Positions 15,811 through 25,700 of a DNA stretch of 64,000 nucleotides are shown here, piece after piece. Source of the DNA: Bacteroidota bacterium (GTDB taxonomy: Bacteria; Bacteroidota; Bacteroidia; Chitinophagales; Saprospiraceae); the NCBI GenBank assembly GCA_016124585.1, contig WGNL01000021.1:149231-213230 (forward strand), read 5' to 3'. Under the pieces are notes generated by a model, which saw nothing but the letters and a program-made list of their open reading frames with translations, did no database searches and was not told the origin of the DNA. Position 1 is the first letter of the stretch, and each line of letters opens with the position of its first letter. The position numbers were made by a program, and so were the translations under genes.

Positions 15811-16611
15811 TCAGAACACGTCCACCAACTGCATTGCATTGCCGGAAGCAAACATGTAGAAGTTGTCGCCGACCTTCTGGTAGAACTCGACGCCCACAGC
15901 GTTCAGTACTGCCACCTCTGGCTTCGGCTCCATGCCGTTGAGGAAGGTCGCTTCGAGGTTGATTTCGTCGGTTTCCTTCATCACGTCGAGGTAGTTGGTA
16001 AAGGCGGTGCCAGTGACCCCGTTCTGGTCGGCTTCCTTTGGTTCGTAACTCCCAGTCTCCGCACTTAACGCAAAATCCGAAATCGCTGCCACAGCGTTTA
16101 CCAACCGGAAATGGGAAGCGCCACTTGGCACTTTCAGAGAATTTTGCGGGTTGAATTTCGGTACGACCAGCGTCGAGCCTTTGCGACCGGCTGCCTCCAC
16201 CACGTCGAACGGGCTTCGCAGCACCGAAGTCAGCGAGAGCGCCGGGTCGAAGTCCAGCCCTTCGAGGTGTTGCGGAACTTGGGTGAGGAGAATCGCCCGT
16301 TGACCACGGACTTCCGAACCGTCCTCCAGGTTGATGCGCTTGACGATGGCGGTGAGCGTCCCCGTGAGCCGCCTACTGAACATGTGCTTCAGCGGGCTGA
16401 ACGCAGTGCGAATTGCCTTGCCGACCTTGGCGCATCCGGCAAACTCTGCCATGTTCTCCCTTGTGCGCTTGAACTCGTCGCCCGTCTTCACCTGCTCTGC
16501 CGTCGGTCCACCGACCAGCCCGGCGAAGTAGCCTTTTTCGCCTTTGATTTTGAAATGCCGCACGTCGCCAATCGTCCCGACGTACTTGATTAGTCCTTTT
16601 TGTCTTGCCAT
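15811..16611 (-). CDS. Conserved Bacteroidota mobile-element protein, 266 aa, function unknown
   Basis: The start, MARQKGLIKYVGTIGDVRHF, followed by a GGP turn and FKRTRENMAEF, is a pattern I recognise from many Bacteroidota proteins of unknown function, often encoded on islands in one or a few copies next to very short genes. The N-terminal third is basic; the C-terminal two-thirds alternates strands with Thr/Asn/Gly turns and contains LRSPFDVVEAAG and EFYQKVGDNFYMF. There is no signal peptide or transmembrane segment. A structural, DNA-coating or capsid-like role would fit the shape but is a guess. It is adjacent to the small membrane protein. Confidence 0.75.
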   Translation of the reverse strand: MARQKGLIKYVGTIGDVRHFKIKGEKGYFAGLVGGPTAEQVKTGDEFKRTRENMAEFAGCAKVGKAIRTAFSPLKHMFSRRLTGTLTAIVKRINLEDGSEVRGQRAILLTQVPQHLEGLDFDPALSLTSVLRSPFDVVEAAGRKGSTLVVPKFNPQNSLKVPSGASHFRLVNAVAAISDFALSAETGSYEPKEADQNGVTGTAFTNYLDVMKETDEINLEATFLNGMEPKPEVAVLNAVGVEFYQKVGDNFYMFASGNAMQLVDVF

Positions 16612-16717
16612 AGCTTTACATTTTTGATAGTGAAAAAAATTACCGCAAAGCTACGGGCGGGCTTGCCGGACGGGCAAATCCATAATGGCACAGGTCGCTA
16701 CATAATGGGCAAGGCAA

Positions 16718-17956
16718 TCAGAGCAGCAACGCTACTTCATCCAATTTCGACTGCTCGAATTTTTTCAGGTAGGCTTGAGTAGTGCTCAGGTCGGAGTGTC
16801 CCAAGCATTCGGAAATAATGGCGACGTTTACGCCTTTGTCCTTCAAGGTCGTTGCAAAAGTGTGGCGGGCAACATAAGTAGTCAGTGATGCGGGCAGGTC
16901 GAGCAGGTCGGAAATCACTTTCAACCCATCATTGATTTGCCGCATGACCTTGTGCTTGCGATTCATTATCTGCAAGGGGGTTTGGTGGATTGTTTCGGTG
17001 AGGAATGGGAACAGGTATAGGCTTTCTTTTCTGGCAAACTCATTCAAAATCGCTTGCATTGGCTCCGTGATGGCGACGGAGTATTCCTTGCCAGTTTTTG
17101 CCCTTCGGTACACAATGCGCCCGTTTTGGATATTTGTTTTTTTCAAAACAACCAGGTCTGCAAAATTCAACCCGAAGGCGTAGTAGGAAAATAGGAACAC
17201 CTTCCAGGGTAGGTTGAGTTGAGGGTAACTTTTAATGTCGAACTGCTTGATGCGCTCGATGTCTTCCAACGATACCGCCCGTGGCGCAGCCTCGGATTTC
17301 AGGTTCATCAGCGAATAGCCATTTGGGTTGAGTTGGCTCTTGAACGGGTACAAGTCTTTGGACACCAACCCTCGCCGGATAGCCTCATTGAAAATCGCCC
17401 GCAGCGTCCGCATGTAGTGGTGGATGCCGCCGCCTGTGCAGCCCCGTTTGTAGAAGTGCGTTTCGAATCCTTTTAGGAAATTGTAATTGATGTCAGAAAA
17501 CACTATTTTGGAGGTAGAGCGGTAGTTGTTCAGCGCCACCCCAAAATCATGGTAAATCTTGGCATTGCCCAGCTTCGATTGTGCCCGCATCTCTTCCACC
17601 AATGCAGCCAGGAATTTATCGAAAGAGGAGTACACCTGTTTCTTTTCATTGCCCGTCAATTTGTCCTCAAAAGCCTCGAAAGAAAAAGGCTGCTTGTCCC
17701 GTTCAAATTCGAACAGGATTTCGTTCACCTTGTGCTTTACCTTGTCGAGGATGGCGTTTTTCTCTCGGTAGTTCTCAGCCGATTTTTTGAAAGCGCCCGC
17801 AGCTTCGTTCCAGTCATTCTCGAAGCACCAAAGGTTTTTGCCCAACGTAAACCGTTTGGGCTTCCGCAAAAACATGACCTGGAGGACGACCGGGAACGCC
17901 CCATTTTTGAGCTTCCGGTTTTTGAAAAGCATGATTTTGTACGTGGTTTGCAACAT
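16718..17956 (-). CDS. Tyrosine site-specific integrase
   Basis: The ATG at 17956 gives 412 aa with an arm-binding N-terminus (VVLQVMFLRKPKRFTLGKN), a SAM-like core-binding domain, and a C-terminal catalytic domain. Visible catalytic residues are ARHTF (His-x-x-Arg variant region), LGHSDLSTTQAYLKKF with the nucleophile Tyr396. In FLFSYYAFGLNFADL the position of the first catalytic Arg is not Arg, as in some other Bacteroidota integrases such as IntDOT. The open frame extends upstream through the tRNA fragment, but those residues (GFEPATT) are the classic false translation of a tRNA 3' end. Possible -7 boxes lie on the minus strand at 18025-18032 and 18035-18042. Confidence 0.92.
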   Translation of the reverse strand: MLQTTYKIMLFKNRKLKNGAFPVVLQVMFLRKPKRFTLGKNLWCFENDWNEAAGAFKKSAENYREKNAILDKVKHKVNEILFEFERDKQPFSFEAFEDKLTGNEKKQVYSSFDKFLAALVEEMRAQSKLGNAKIYHDFGVALNNYRSTSKIVFSDINYNFLKGFETHFYKRGCTGGGIHHYMRTLRAIFNEAIRRGLVSKDLYPFKSQLNPNGYSLMNLKSEAAPRAVSLEDIERIKQFDIKSYPQLNLPWKVFLFSYYAFGLNFADLVVLKKTNIQNGRIVYRRAKTGKEYSVAITEPMQAILNEFARKESLYLFPFLTETIHQTPLQIMNRKHKVMRQINDGLKVISDLLDLPASLTTYVARHTFATTLKDKGVNVAIISECLGHSDLSTTQAYLKKFEQSKLDEVALLL

Positions 17957-18128
17957 GGTGTTTGATGTTTTCGGCCTGAAAAAAAGTAAGCAAAAAGTAA
18001 GCAGAATGACGAAACAACCGAAAACAAAAATAACCAAAAATATGCAAATCAAAAATAACTCATTGATTTTCTTATAGTTAGAAAGCAAAAGAAAATAAAA
18101 ACAAGAAACAATATGGTCAAATTTTAAG

Positions 18129-18173
18129 TCTGGGGGGCGTGTGGTCGCAGGTTCAAATCCTGTCACCCCGACT
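18129..18173 (+). pseudogene. Truncated tRNA-Pro(GGG) 3' half (attachment-site junction)
   Basis: The sequence reads as tRNA positions 32 onwards: anticodon loop CTGGGGG (anticodon GGG), 3' anticodon stem GCGTG, variable loop TGGTC, T-arm GCAGG-TTCAAAT-CCTGT, 3' acceptor strand CACCCCG and discriminator A. The expected 5' acceptor (CGGGGTG) and D-arm are absent; AT-rich island sequence replaces them. CCA is not encoded. This is the remnant left when an element integrates into the 3' half of a tRNA gene. It lies beside the integrase. Confidence 0.85.
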
Positions 18174-18178
18174 AAAAA

Positions 18179-18214
18179 GCCCTGCAAATCAATGATTTGC
18201 AGGGCCGTTTTTTT
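18179..18214 (+). terminator. Terminator of the tRNA-Pro gene
   Basis: A perfect 12-bp stem (GCCCTGCAAATC / GATTTGCAGGGC) with a 3-base loop is followed by CG and seven T. It was probably the native terminator of the original tRNA gene. On the opposite strand it may also help end the fructan operon. Confidence 0.85.
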
Positions 18215-18225
18215 AGGAAATCATG

Positions 18226-19851
18226 CTATTTCCATATTCCCATCAGTTGGTAAATTTTCCCTTCCAGCAATTCAGGATTGCCACCATCCGAAAATATTTT
18301 CAATTGGGTATAGTCCTCTGAGGGGAAAAATGTTTCAGTCATCATATTGGCTCCATTGTCAGCAAAAAGTTCTGCGCTTGCCACATCCAGAAATACATGC
18401 AGTTTTACCGTTTTGGCATTTGAAAAACGGTTTATGGTGCTTTGTTGCTTCGCAAATTCAGCAGAAAAAGAGGAGTCGCCAGCCTTTAAGCGGTCACTGA
18501 AAAATTGGTTCGTGGTAGCATTGTAACCAATGCGATAGCTTTCTCCTTTCTTGTTAGATACCATCACGCCAAAGCTGCCTTTATAATCGTCTGGCTTGGC
18601 AAACTCAAGCTCAATTTCAGACAAGGTTGTCGAAATATCAAGCTGACCGGTCAGGTCAAGGCCACCTCTAATATTTGATTTGGACAAATCAACATGCGTA
18701 CCTCGTAGCGCTTGAAGCTCCTGCACTGGCTCTCCAAAAAGATGATACTCTCCTTGCGTTTTGTGAAGTGAAAGTGACCAAGGTATGGTCATTGCATTTC
18801 GCCAAAGTACCGTAGGTACAGCTTGTGAATACTCCCAATTACTCATCCAGCCAAGAAACAGTCGGCGACCATCTGGCGCATCTGACCAAGTTACGCCAGC
18901 GTAATTGTCCTTGCCACCATCAAGCCAGACTGCATTGCCTCCTTGAACTTTCTTCGCAAAACCGGGATCTAGGTTGAAGTTTTTTCCATCAAATTTTCCA
19001 ATGAAATACTGGGTGCCTGAGCCACCATTTGGCTGACCTGGATTGAGGTTGACGATGAGCACCCACATTTTCTCCTTAGTCCCTTCCACCGTTATCGGGA
19101 ATAGGTCTGGGCATTCCCATACCCCTCCATGAGCCCCTAATCCATCACCGAATTCGCTCAATTTCGACCATGATTTCATATCTTTTGAGTTCCAAAATTC
19201 GATATGCTGACCTACCGCCAAAGCAACGACCCATTGGTTCCGAGCGTCGTCCCAAATAACTTTAGGGTCCCTGATGTCCTTTACATTACCCGGGTTTGGG
19301 ATGACTGGATTGCCCTCATATTTGGTCCAAGTTCGCCCCCTGTCTGTGCTGTAGGCAATGGCCTGTGATTGGTAATCGCTCTTTCCGGCCTTCTCGCCGG
19401 GCATGTAATGATAGGTAAACATGGCAACGAGCGGAGGCTGACCGTCCTTGCCGAAACCAGTCGTGTTCTTCCAATCCACCACTGCTGAGCCAGAGAAAAT
19501 ATAGCCAAGCGAATCAGGGTAAAGTGCAATGGGGAGGTTCTCCCAATGGACCAAATCTTTGCTGACAGCATGTCCCCAATGCATTGGACCCCAGACCGTC
19601 GAATCAGGGTAATGTTGGTAAAACAAATGGTATTCCCCATCGAAATAAACCATGCCATTTGGGTCGTTCGTCCATTTGGTAGGTGGAGAATAATGAAACT
19701 GCGGGCGGTGCTGTTCGTGGTAGTTAGGCACTACCTTCGTTGGTTGTTGGGTTCCGGCAGATTGTTTTGGCTCATTGCCGCCACAAGCGGCAAACAAAAA
19801 ACCGATAAATACAAAAAGGAGATAGCTTTTCGATTTTTGAAAAAACTTCAT
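18226..19851 (-). CDS. GH32 fructan/sucrose hydrolase, lipoprotein
   Basis: This 541-aa protein has a lipoprotein signal with Cys23 (LFAACGG). The five-bladed GH32 motifs are intact: TNDPNG with nucleophile Asp63, the RDP motif (DIRDPKVIWDD) and the acid/base Glu in WECPDLFPI. A C-terminal beta-sandwich of the GH32 type follows (ELEFAKPDDYKGSFGVMVSN). The enzyme would release fructose from levan, inulin or sucrose at the cell surface or in the periplasm. It is the last gene of a three-gene operon with a sugar kinase and a sugar porter, so it most likely feeds fructose to them. Exact linkage preference cannot be read from the sequence. Confidence 0.92.
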   Translation of the reverse strand: MKFFQKSKSYLLFVFIGFLFAACGGNEPKQSAGTQQPTKVVPNYHEQHRPQFHYSPPTKWTNDPNGMVYFDGEYHLFYQHYPDSTVWGPMHWGHAVSKDLVHWENLPIALYPDSLGYIFSGSAVVDWKNTTGFGKDGQPPLVAMFTYHYMPGEKAGKSDYQSQAIAYSTDRGRTWTKYEGNPVIPNPGNVKDIRDPKVIWDDARNQWVVALAVGQHIEFWNSKDMKSWSKLSEFGDGLGAHGGVWECPDLFPITVEGTKEKMWVLIVNLNPGQPNGGSGTQYFIGKFDGKNFNLDPGFAKKVQGGNAVWLDGGKDNYAGVTWSDAPDGRRLFLGWMSNWEYSQAVPTVLWRNAMTIPWSLSLHKTQGEYHLFGEPVQELQALRGTHVDLSKSNIRGGLDLTGQLDISTTLSEIELEFAKPDDYKGSFGVMVSNKKGESYRIGYNATTNQFFSDRLKAGDSSFSAEFAKQQSTINRFSNAKTVKLHVFLDVASAELFADNGANMMTETFFPSEDYTQLKIFSDGGNPELLEGKIYQLMGIWK

Positions 19852-19853
19852 AA

Positions 19854-20756
19854 CTAATTAGTTGTCAATGTTTTACTTCTTAAAATAGCTTCAATTTCCG
19901 CTGCTTCAAGCACAGGGGTACCGCCTTGCTTGGTTGCTACCAATGCCCCAATTGCGCAAGCAAAACGTAGGCAATCTGCGGCATTTTCTCCTGTCAACAT
20001 CTTACTGAGGAAGGCTGCTAAAAATGAATCCCCACTTCCGATTGTATCTTTCACAGTTACAGGAAATCCAGATTGTTCATGGTAACCAGACTCGTCAAGG
20101 CAAGCAGCACCGTTGCTGCCACAAGTTACGATCAGCTTTTGCAGACCAAATTTTTTACTCAAAAAAACCATCTGCTCCTTCGGGTCATAAAGGTCAATCC
20201 AGTAGCCACTGATGAGTTCGAGTTCCTCGTCGTTCATTTTCACGATGTCGGCTTGGATGAGCAAATCCTCCAAGAGGCTATTTGAGTAATATGGCTGCCG
20301 GAGGTTCACGTCAAGCACCCGCAATTTGGCAACTTTCAAGAGTTCTAGAAGTGTATTTTTGGTGATGCCGTTTCGGCAAGCGAGACTGCCAAAAACGAGT
20401 ACATCAGCTTGTTCCACGGCATTCTGCATTTTAGAATTGGATTGAATATAATCCCAGGCGGCTGGTTGCACTATTTCGTAGCTAGGTGAGCCTTTTTCAT
20501 CTAAAATGACATTCACGATGCCGGTTGGGAAGCTACCATCCGTCTGAACGAGTTCGGTGGAAACTCCCTTTTGATTCAAAAAACCAAGTAGTTCCTCGCC
20601 CAATCCGTCTTGGCCAACACGGCTGATCATTTTGGAATGTAGGCCAAACTGGTTAGCATGAAAAGCAACGTTCATGGGTGCTCCGCCAGCAATTTTGCCG
20701 GATGGCAGCAAATCCCAGAGGACTTCGCCGAGGCAGATGATGGTGGGTTTTGACAT
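19854..20756 (-). CDS. PfkB-family sugar kinase (probable fructokinase)
   Basis: This 300-aa protein shows the PfkB fold: the N-terminal GEVLWDLLPSG and GGAPMNVAFH glycine motif (ribokinase/fructokinase signature 1) and the C-terminal DTIGSGDSFLAAFL, which holds the catalytic Asp and anion hole. It phosphorylates a sugar with ATP in the cytoplasm. The position between a sugar porter and a GH32 hydrolase makes fructose the likely substrate. Only three bases separate it from the porter gene and two from the hydrolase gene. Confidence 0.9.
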   Translation of the reverse strand: MSKPTIICLGEVLWDLLPSGKIAGGAPMNVAFHANQFGLHSKMISRVGQDGLGEELLGFLNQKGVSTELVQTDGSFPTGIVNVILDEKGSPSYEIVQPAAWDYIQSNSKMQNAVEQADVLVFGSLACRNGITKNTLLELLKVAKLRVLDVNLRQPYYSNSLLEDLLIQADIVKMNDEELELISGYWIDLYDPKEQMVFLSKKFGLQKLIVTCGSNGAACLDESGYHEQSGFPVTVKDTIGSGDSFLAAFLSKMLTGENAADCLRFACAIGALVATKQGGTPVLEAAEIEAILRSKTLTTN

Positions 20757-20759
20757 GAT

Positions 20760-22097
20760 TTATCGCTTTATGGCCAGTTGTTTTTCCAAATCCTCCAGAG
20801 AGACCCCTTTGGTTTCTGGCATCATGCGCCAAGTCCATATCAACTGGAGTACCATCATAAAGGCAAAAATCCCAAACACGGGGGCAGCGCCAATTGAAGT
20901 AAAAAGCACGGGAACAAATGACGGAATCGCCGCTGCTAGCACCCAATGGACAGAGCTTCCAAACGCCTGGCCACTTGCTCTAAGGTGTGTCGGGAAAATC
21001 TCGGAAATGAAGACCCAAATTACGGCACCCTGCCCCACTGCATGCGATGCGATAAATAGGAAAAGGAAGATTGGTACGGCCATTCCTTTTATCCCCATCG
21101 CAAAAGCCAGCGCTACAAGTGATAGAGAAATTATGTAGCCAATAGACCCAATGAACATGAGCTGGCGGCGGCCAAATTTGTCAATCAAAGTAAGGCCAAG
21201 AAGGGTAAAAATCAGGTTAGTCACACCAATACCAACACTGCTGAGGAGAGCCGAACTTTTTTCTAAACCAGCAATTTCAAAAATGCGAGGTGCATAATAT
21301 AGAAAAGCATTGATACCAGAAAACTGGTTGAAAAAAGCCACTAGAAAGGCAAGAATCAATGGAAAACGGTACTTGTCACTGAAAATCGTCTCTGATTTAT
21401 CCACAATTTCGTGGTCAGCCAGCATACGTTTCATTTCCAATTCCGTATCTGCTGTTGGGTCTATAAATTTCAGTGTTTTAGCAGCGGCAGTTTTGTCGTG
21501 CTTTTTAACCAACAGCCACCTTGGGCTTTCAGGTACTGTCAAGACCATCAGCATGTAAATAAAAGCTGGGAAAGCCTCCACACCAATCATCCAACGCCAA
21601 GCATTATCGCCTACATCTTTCAGCAAAAAATTGGAAAGGAATGCTACAAGAATTCCAAACACGATATTGAATTGATAGAGTGCAACAAGCTTACCACGGT
21701 TTTGGGCAGGAGCAATTTCAGAAATATATGCTGGCGCAGCAATAGTGGAAGCCCCTACACCTAATCCTCCAATGAATCTAAAAATAGCAAAAATCCAAGG
21801 ATCGCCTGCCAAAGCAGAGCCAACAGCCGACACGAAGTAAAAAACACCTATCCAAAAAAGCGTTTTCTTTCGGCCCAATCTATCAGTTGGAATCCCGCCA
21901 AATATTGCCCCTACAACGGTACCCCAAAGGGCAGAGGCCATGACGACCAGTCCATGAAAAAGATCACCATGGGACCACAATGCCTGCAAAGAAAGGTCGG
22001 CTCCTGAGATGACCACTGTGTCAAATCCAAATAGAAAACCCGCCAACGCCACCGTGATGGACCAGAAAAAAATCTTGCGATGATTCATGTTTACCAC
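20760..22097 (-). CDS. MFS sugar porter
   Basis: This 445-aa protein has twelve hydrophobic segments and sugar-porter signatures: DRLGRKK after segment 2, PESPRWLLVK before the central loop, DKFGRRQ in the second half and PETKGVSLEDLE at the C-terminus. It imports a hexose or disaccharide with protons. It is the first gene of the operon with the sugar kinase and the GH32 hydrolase, so fructose or sucrose is the likely cargo. A TAGTTTTG -7 box lies just upstream on the same strand. Confidence 0.92.
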   Translation of the reverse strand: MVNMNHRKIFFWSITVALAGFLFGFDTVVISGADLSLQALWSHGDLFHGLVVMASALWGTVVGAIFGGIPTDRLGRKKTLFWIGVFYFVSAVGSALAGDPWIFAIFRFIGGLGVGASTIAAPAYISEIAPAQNRGKLVALYQFNIVFGILVAFLSNFLLKDVGDNAWRWMIGVEAFPAFIYMLMVLTVPESPRWLLVKKHDKTAAAKTLKFIDPTADTELEMKRMLADHEIVDKSETIFSDKYRFPLILAFLVAFFNQFSGINAFLYYAPRIFEIAGLEKSSALLSSVGIGVTNLIFTLLGLTLIDKFGRRQLMFIGSIGYIISLSLVALAFAMGIKGMAVPIFLFLFIASHAVGQGAVIWVFISEIFPTHLRASGQAFGSSVHWVLAAAIPSFVPVLFTSIGAAPVFGIFAFMMVLQLIWTWRMMPETKGVSLEDLEKQLAIKR

Positions 22098-22108
22098 TAA
22101 TTTTTTGA

Positions 22109-22116
22109 CAAAACTA
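22109..22116 (-). promoter_or_regulatory. Candidate -7 box of the fructan operon
   Basis: TAGTTTTG on the minus strand matches TAnnTTTG exactly. It ends 11 bases before the ATG of the porter gene, which would give a very short leader. No good -33 box was found at the usual distance. Confidence 0.35.
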
Positions 22117-22746
22117 TCGCTGGCAACTATGAGTTGGGATTCGTGTTTGTCCCAAATTTCGACCTGTGTTTAAAGTTGTTTTGCGAAGCTAAAGCCTTGT
22201 AAATGAAGATTTGAAAAACAATTCGCCAATTATCTTATAAATCTTTGAAATTTCATAAGTAGGTTCTTAAAAATGGGGCAATGTAGGACAAAAAAAACGT
22301 TTCAATCCAAGTTTATCGAAACAAGATTTCGTAAAACGAAAGGTCGTAAACTTCTTACAAAATTTAGATGAAAACCCATAGGTATTATGGTATAAATTGG
22401 CAAGAAAGCCAATCTATTTGGTCTTAAATTCCGCCAACAAGTGAAGCTTGAATAGGCTTCTTTCACATTCAACATGTCAATTATAAATTTTAATTGGTCG
22501 TGTGAATTGGCAATTAGCACAGTTGTTGTACCTTGCGGCAATAATTTTGTATTCAAATGAAGAGAATAAGGTTTCATCCTGGAAACACTTATTAAACAAT
22601 ACAAACACTAGCTTTTTCCTCCCATAATCGAGTTTACTTCAAGACATCCTTTTCCAGCTAACCCCTGGAAAAGGGTACAGCATTTACTTGAGTACTTGCT
22701 GTTCAATTCATAACTAATCTTCTATTATCTATTCAAAAAAGCACCT
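22117..22746. other. AT-rich divergent intergenic region
   Basis: This stretch separates the fructan operon from the giant protease gene and should hold the promoter of the latter. A 100-codon minus-strand frame at 22302-22604 looks random. No transcriptional regulator, repeat or RNA structure was recognised. Confidence 0.4.
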
Positions 22747-25700
22747 ATGGTATCAAAATCATTTACAAAAATGTCTCGGCATTTTTTGATGTTCTTGATG
22801 CTTTGCTTGGTCTTACCACTCAGTGCTCAAATCAGCACAAAGGCGGAACTCGCAAAGTCATTATTGAAAACCAAATCAGCCGACCAAAGACCCGATGAAG
22901 CTGACCTCTCCGCAATGAGGGTTTCTTCTGAAACTTACAGCAAAAAAAGTGGACTTACTCACGTTTATTTTCAGCAGTACATTGGTGACATCCCAGTGTA
23001 TGGGGCCATTCTGAGTGCCCACATCACGAAAGGGGATGAACTGATGACCTATAACAGTCGTTTTGTTCCGCTCCGGAATGAGAAAAGATTGGCTGCACAT
23101 CAGCCTAAATTGACTCCTGAACAAGCGCTTCACGCTGCGATGTCAGTTTTAGGTATTGCTGAAAAAGGGTTCTTGGTTCAAACATCTACAAGCAATGGCC
23201 CATTACGTGAAACAGTTTTCGACAGAGGAATGGTGGCTGCCAATGATATCAAAGTTCAGCTTGTTTACCAACCAGTTGATAACCAAAAAGAACAAGTACG
23301 CCTAGCATGGCAAGTGGAAATTTATACGGCTGACCACCAAAACTGGTGGCAGGCAAGAATGGATGCCGAAACAGGTGAACTATTGGACAAGAACAATTAC
23401 GTAGTGTCCTGTGACTTCGGCCCATCTGCTGAGACTTGTCACCACGAGCATACACCAACCCACCCCCACCAAACCTTTTTTGATTTGGGATTGGATTTTT
23501 TGAAAACAAACGTGGAGGAAGAGCGTCCATTCAGCCTGATGGTTGGTAATGAATACAAAGTGTACCCGCAGCCTTACGAAAGTCCCTATTATGGAACTCC
23601 AGCGCCTCCTGGCGATGGCCGTGTACTGGTTTCTGACCCTGCAAGCCCACTTGCCTCCCCATTCGGATGGCATGATACAAATGGGGTTCCAGGCCCAGAA
23701 TTTACCACCACTCAAGGTAATAACGTGCATGCCTACACCGACACAGATGCCAACAACGTACCTGACCCAGGATCAAGCCCTGATGGTGGCCCAACCCTCA
23801 TTTTCGATTTCCCAATCGACTTGACACAGCCACCAAGTGCCTATCGGCCTGCAGCTGTCACCAACTTGTTTTATTGGAATAACTATATCCACGACTTCGC
23901 CTATGCGTACGGCTTCGACGAAGCGGCAGGCAATTTCCAAGAAAACAACTACGGTAATGGTGGATTAGGCAGCGATTACGTGCAAGCAGAAGCTCAGGAC
24001 GGCAGCGGCACCAACAATGCTAACTTCGCTACCCCCAGTGATGGGAATAACCCACGCATGCAAATGTACGTTGGCACGAATCCCAATCCAGATGTGGATG
24101 GTGATTTGGACAATGGCGTCATTACCCACGAATATGCACACGGTATTTCCAACCGCTTTACAGGGGGCCCCAGCAACTCTGGTTGCCTTGGCAACCAAGA
24201 GCAAATGGGAGAAGGATGGAGTGACTGGTATGCACTGATGATAACCCTTGAGCCGGGCGACATGGGCACTGATTCAAGAGGTATCGGCAATTACCTGTTT
24301 GGGCAACCAATCAACGGCCCAGGTATCCGCCCTACACCTTACTCGACCGATATGGGCATCAACCCATCAACTTATAATACCATTAAGACTGCCGTGGCGC
24401 CGCACGGCGTTGGCTATGTTTGGGCAACCATGATTTGGGACCTCACCTGGGCAATGATCGATGACCACGGCCAAGCTGCTGGTTTTGATATTGCCATGCA
24501 TTTGGTAAACGAAGGCATGGCCATCCAGCCTTGTAGTCCTGGGTTTGTTGACGGACGTGATGCCATCCTCGCTGCCGATCAAGCACTTTATGGCGGTATC
24601 AACCGCTGCCGCATCTGGGAAGTATTTGCTCGTCGTGGATTAGGGTTCAGTGCCCTTCAGGGTAGCACAAACAACAAAAACGATGGAACGGAAGCTTTCG
24701 ACCTACCTCCTACTTGTACGTTGGAGGCCGTGCCGCAGACTGTTTCTGTTTGTGTACCGGCGAATGCAGTATACACTGTGAACGTTGGTGCCTTTGGCAC
24801 CCCAACCACCCTCAGCCTCACTGGAAATCCAGCTGGCACAACTGTAAATTTTTCAGTAAATCCAGTGCCAGGTGCAGGTGGTTCAAGTGTCTTGACAATT
24901 GGTAATACTGGTGCTGCAGCACCAGGGTCTTACACATTGACAATTACAGGTACAAGCGGCGTTAATAGCGTAACATTCGATGCCACTTTGATTATTCAAG
25001 CTGGCGTTCCTGCAACACCTACATTGTTGTCACCAGCCAACATGGCTGTCAACTTGATAAACCCTTTACTAACATGGAATGCAGTTGCCAGCGCCGACAC
25101 TTACGAAGTGCAAGTTGCAACAGACGCAGGCTTCACCAATATATTTGATAGCGCAACAGGGTTGACCAACCCAAGCTACCAAACAGTTGGGTTGGCCAAT
25201 TTAACCACCTACTATTGGCGTTCGAGAGCAGTGAATGCATGTGGTAATGGTAATTATTCTACACCATTTTCCTTCACCACCGCCAATATTGTCTGCAACA
25301 CATTTGCAAGTACAGATGTGCCTAAGACAATACCTACCACTATTGCAACCATCACCTCTACTTTGACTATTTCTGGATGTGGTGGAAACATCAGTGACGT
25401 AAACGTTAAGAACCTGAACATTACCCATACTTGGGTAGATGACCTAGTTATTGACCTGACTAGCCCTAATGGAACGACTGTTCGGCTCATGAACAGGCCT
25501 TGCAATGACGAAGACAACATCCTCATCAATTTTGATGACGAAGCTGCTAGTCCAAACTTCCCTTGTCCACCTGTTGACAATGGCAATTACCAACCCTTTG
25601 CTGCACTATCAGCTTTTGACGGTGAAAATCTTGCTGGAACTTGGACATTGACTGTAGCAGATGTGGCCAACCAAGATGGTGGTTCCTTGAACGCTTGGGG

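Larger units (their letters stand above)
9979..18173. mobile_element. Integrated element beside tRNA-Pro 3' end (minimum extent)
   Basis: The right end is well supported: a truncated tRNA-Pro(GGG) 3' half at 18129-18173, with a tyrosine integrase starting 173 bases inside it. Cargo includes ArdC-type antirestriction, a Fic protein and a conserved mobile-element protein pair. No relaxase, replication initiator, conjugation gene or phage structural gene was recognised. The element is therefore either a mobilisable or satellite-type island, or the degraded end of a larger one. The left limit given is only the first repeat box of the region; the matching intact tRNA was not found, so the real left end may lie outside the window. 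Confidence 0.7.

Noticed and set aside
17957..18187. N-terminal extension of the integrase through the tRNA fragment
   Set aside because: The extra residues (GFEPATT and similar) are the typical false translation of a tRNA 3' end; the ATG at 17956 fits the family start.
22302..22604. 100-aa minus-strand frame upstream of the giant protease
   Set aside because: The composition is random-like, with no neighbour or family motif, in AT-rich DNA.
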